NCBI GenBank assembly: GCA_020024985.1
Contig: JAHHSW010000074.1
Span: 1 to 5,530, forward strand
Length of the DNA: 5,530 nt
Direction: 5' to 3'
Source: Anaeroplasmataceae bacterium
GTDB taxonomy: Bacteria > Bacillota_I > Bacilli_A > Acholeplasmatales > Anaeroplasmataceae
This document shows positions 5,133 through 5,530 of the stretch, piece by piece. The notes beneath the pieces were generated by a model, which was not told the origin of the DNA, did no database searches, and was given only the letters and a program-made list of their open reading frames with translations. The position numbers were made by a program, and so were the translations under genes. Position 1 is the stretch's first letter, and every line of letters begins with the position of its first letter.

Positions 5133-5530
5133 ATGAAGGAATTTAAAGGAAGAGTTTTAGCTCCAGGTCATAAGGTTTTAGAGGCAGTAGTATCTCATCA
5201 GGGTGTTAATACTCTAGCAACCTTCCAAAAGAGTGCTCTAAAGAATGCTAAAACAGTAGTTGTATCTGATCAAAATAATCCTGATATATTTGAGCGTGAG
5301 ATTACAGGTAAGGCTCTATGCCTACCTATTACTATTGGCTCAACCACTGGAGGATTAGTAATTCAAACAGTTTGTCAAATGGGTATAGCTCCAGCAGCCC
5401 TATTATTCTCAGAGCATATAGATTCTCTTGCAGCCTCAGGAGTAGTGCTAGCAAGAATTTGGGAAAATAGTGATATTATTTGTATTGATATGCTAGGTGA
5501 TGAATTTTTAAATACTGTTAAGCATGGAGA
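5133..5530 (+). CDS. Aconitase X small (swivel) subunit, DUF126 family, partial at window end
   Basis: An open frame of 132 codons with no stop before the window ends. It matches the small swiveling-domain subunit of aconitase X: an N-terminal strand GRVLAPG (6-12), the block SDQNNPDIFEREITGKALCLP (45-65, where relatives have a D/H-rich stretch and then GK-hydrophobic-P), the active-site-type loop GSTTGG (69-74), and MGIAPAALLFSE (83-94). Relatives usually carry an RGS-type loop with a catalytic serine; here the loop is TIGSTTGG without the arginine, a possible sign of a different substrate. The final stretch (ICIDMLGDEFLNTVKHG) resembles the family's C-terminal end, so probably only some 10-25 residues are missing. 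The gene begins one nucleotide after the large-subunit stop, and the two subunits should form one enzyme with the active site between them. Confidence 0.85.
   Translation, partial: MKEFKGRVLAPGHKVLEAVVSHQGVNTLATFQKSALKNAKTVVVSDQNNPDIFEREITGKALCLPITIGSTTGGLVIQTVCQMGIAPAALLFSEHIDSLAASGVVLARIWENSDIICIDMLGDEFLNTVKHG

Overview
The window is AT-rich, all genes read on the + strand, and it looks like a low-GC Gram-positive anaerobe or fermenter of the Bacilli/Erysipelotrichia/Mollicutes-like type. The reasons are strong GGAGG ribosome binding sites, TAA/TAG stops, AAG/TTA/CTA-rich codon use, and fermentative pyruvate metabolism whose PFL proteins resemble Firmicutes sequences. Every tryptophan I checked is TGG, so nothing suggests a reassigned UGA. 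The exact taxon is an inference and cannot be fixed from this window.

Left part (1-1072): pflA, the radical-SAM activase of pyruvate formate-lyase, overlaps by 11 nt a small cytosolic thioredoxin-fold protein with a CANC active site. Any promoter for this pair lies outside the window.

Middle (1073-3468): a good SigA-type promoter (TTGCAT-17-TATAAT), whose -10 lies in an 8-bp-arm inverted repeat, drives pyruvate formate-lyase. The enzyme is split into two genes. The first (674 aa) holds the whole PFL barrel with the Cys-Cys active site but stops just before the glycyl-radical domain. A second gene (77 aa), with its own ribosome binding site 34 nt downstream and in another frame, supplies the radical domain with the RVSGYAVNF motif. 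Together they add up to one normal PFL (751 aa). This is the most notable feature: a two-subunit glycyl radical enzyme whose oxygen-labile radical-bearing part is a separate small polypeptide, comparable in principle to the GrcA/YfiD repair protein but here apparently the only radical domain in the locus.

Gap (3469-3829): 361 nt without a recognisable gene. It holds a terminator-like hairpin region with mutually exclusive pairings, several short palindromes (including two TTGTA-nn-TACAA sites), and a likely promoter for the next operon.

Right part (3830-end): a two-gene aconitase X operon, the large catalytic subunit (DUF521) followed after one nucleotide by the small swivel subunit (DUF126), which runs off the window edge. 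Aconitase X enzymes are dehydratases (cis-3-hydroxy-L-proline in bacteria, phosphomevalonate in archaea). The substrate here is not known, and nothing shows a functional link to the PFL genes.
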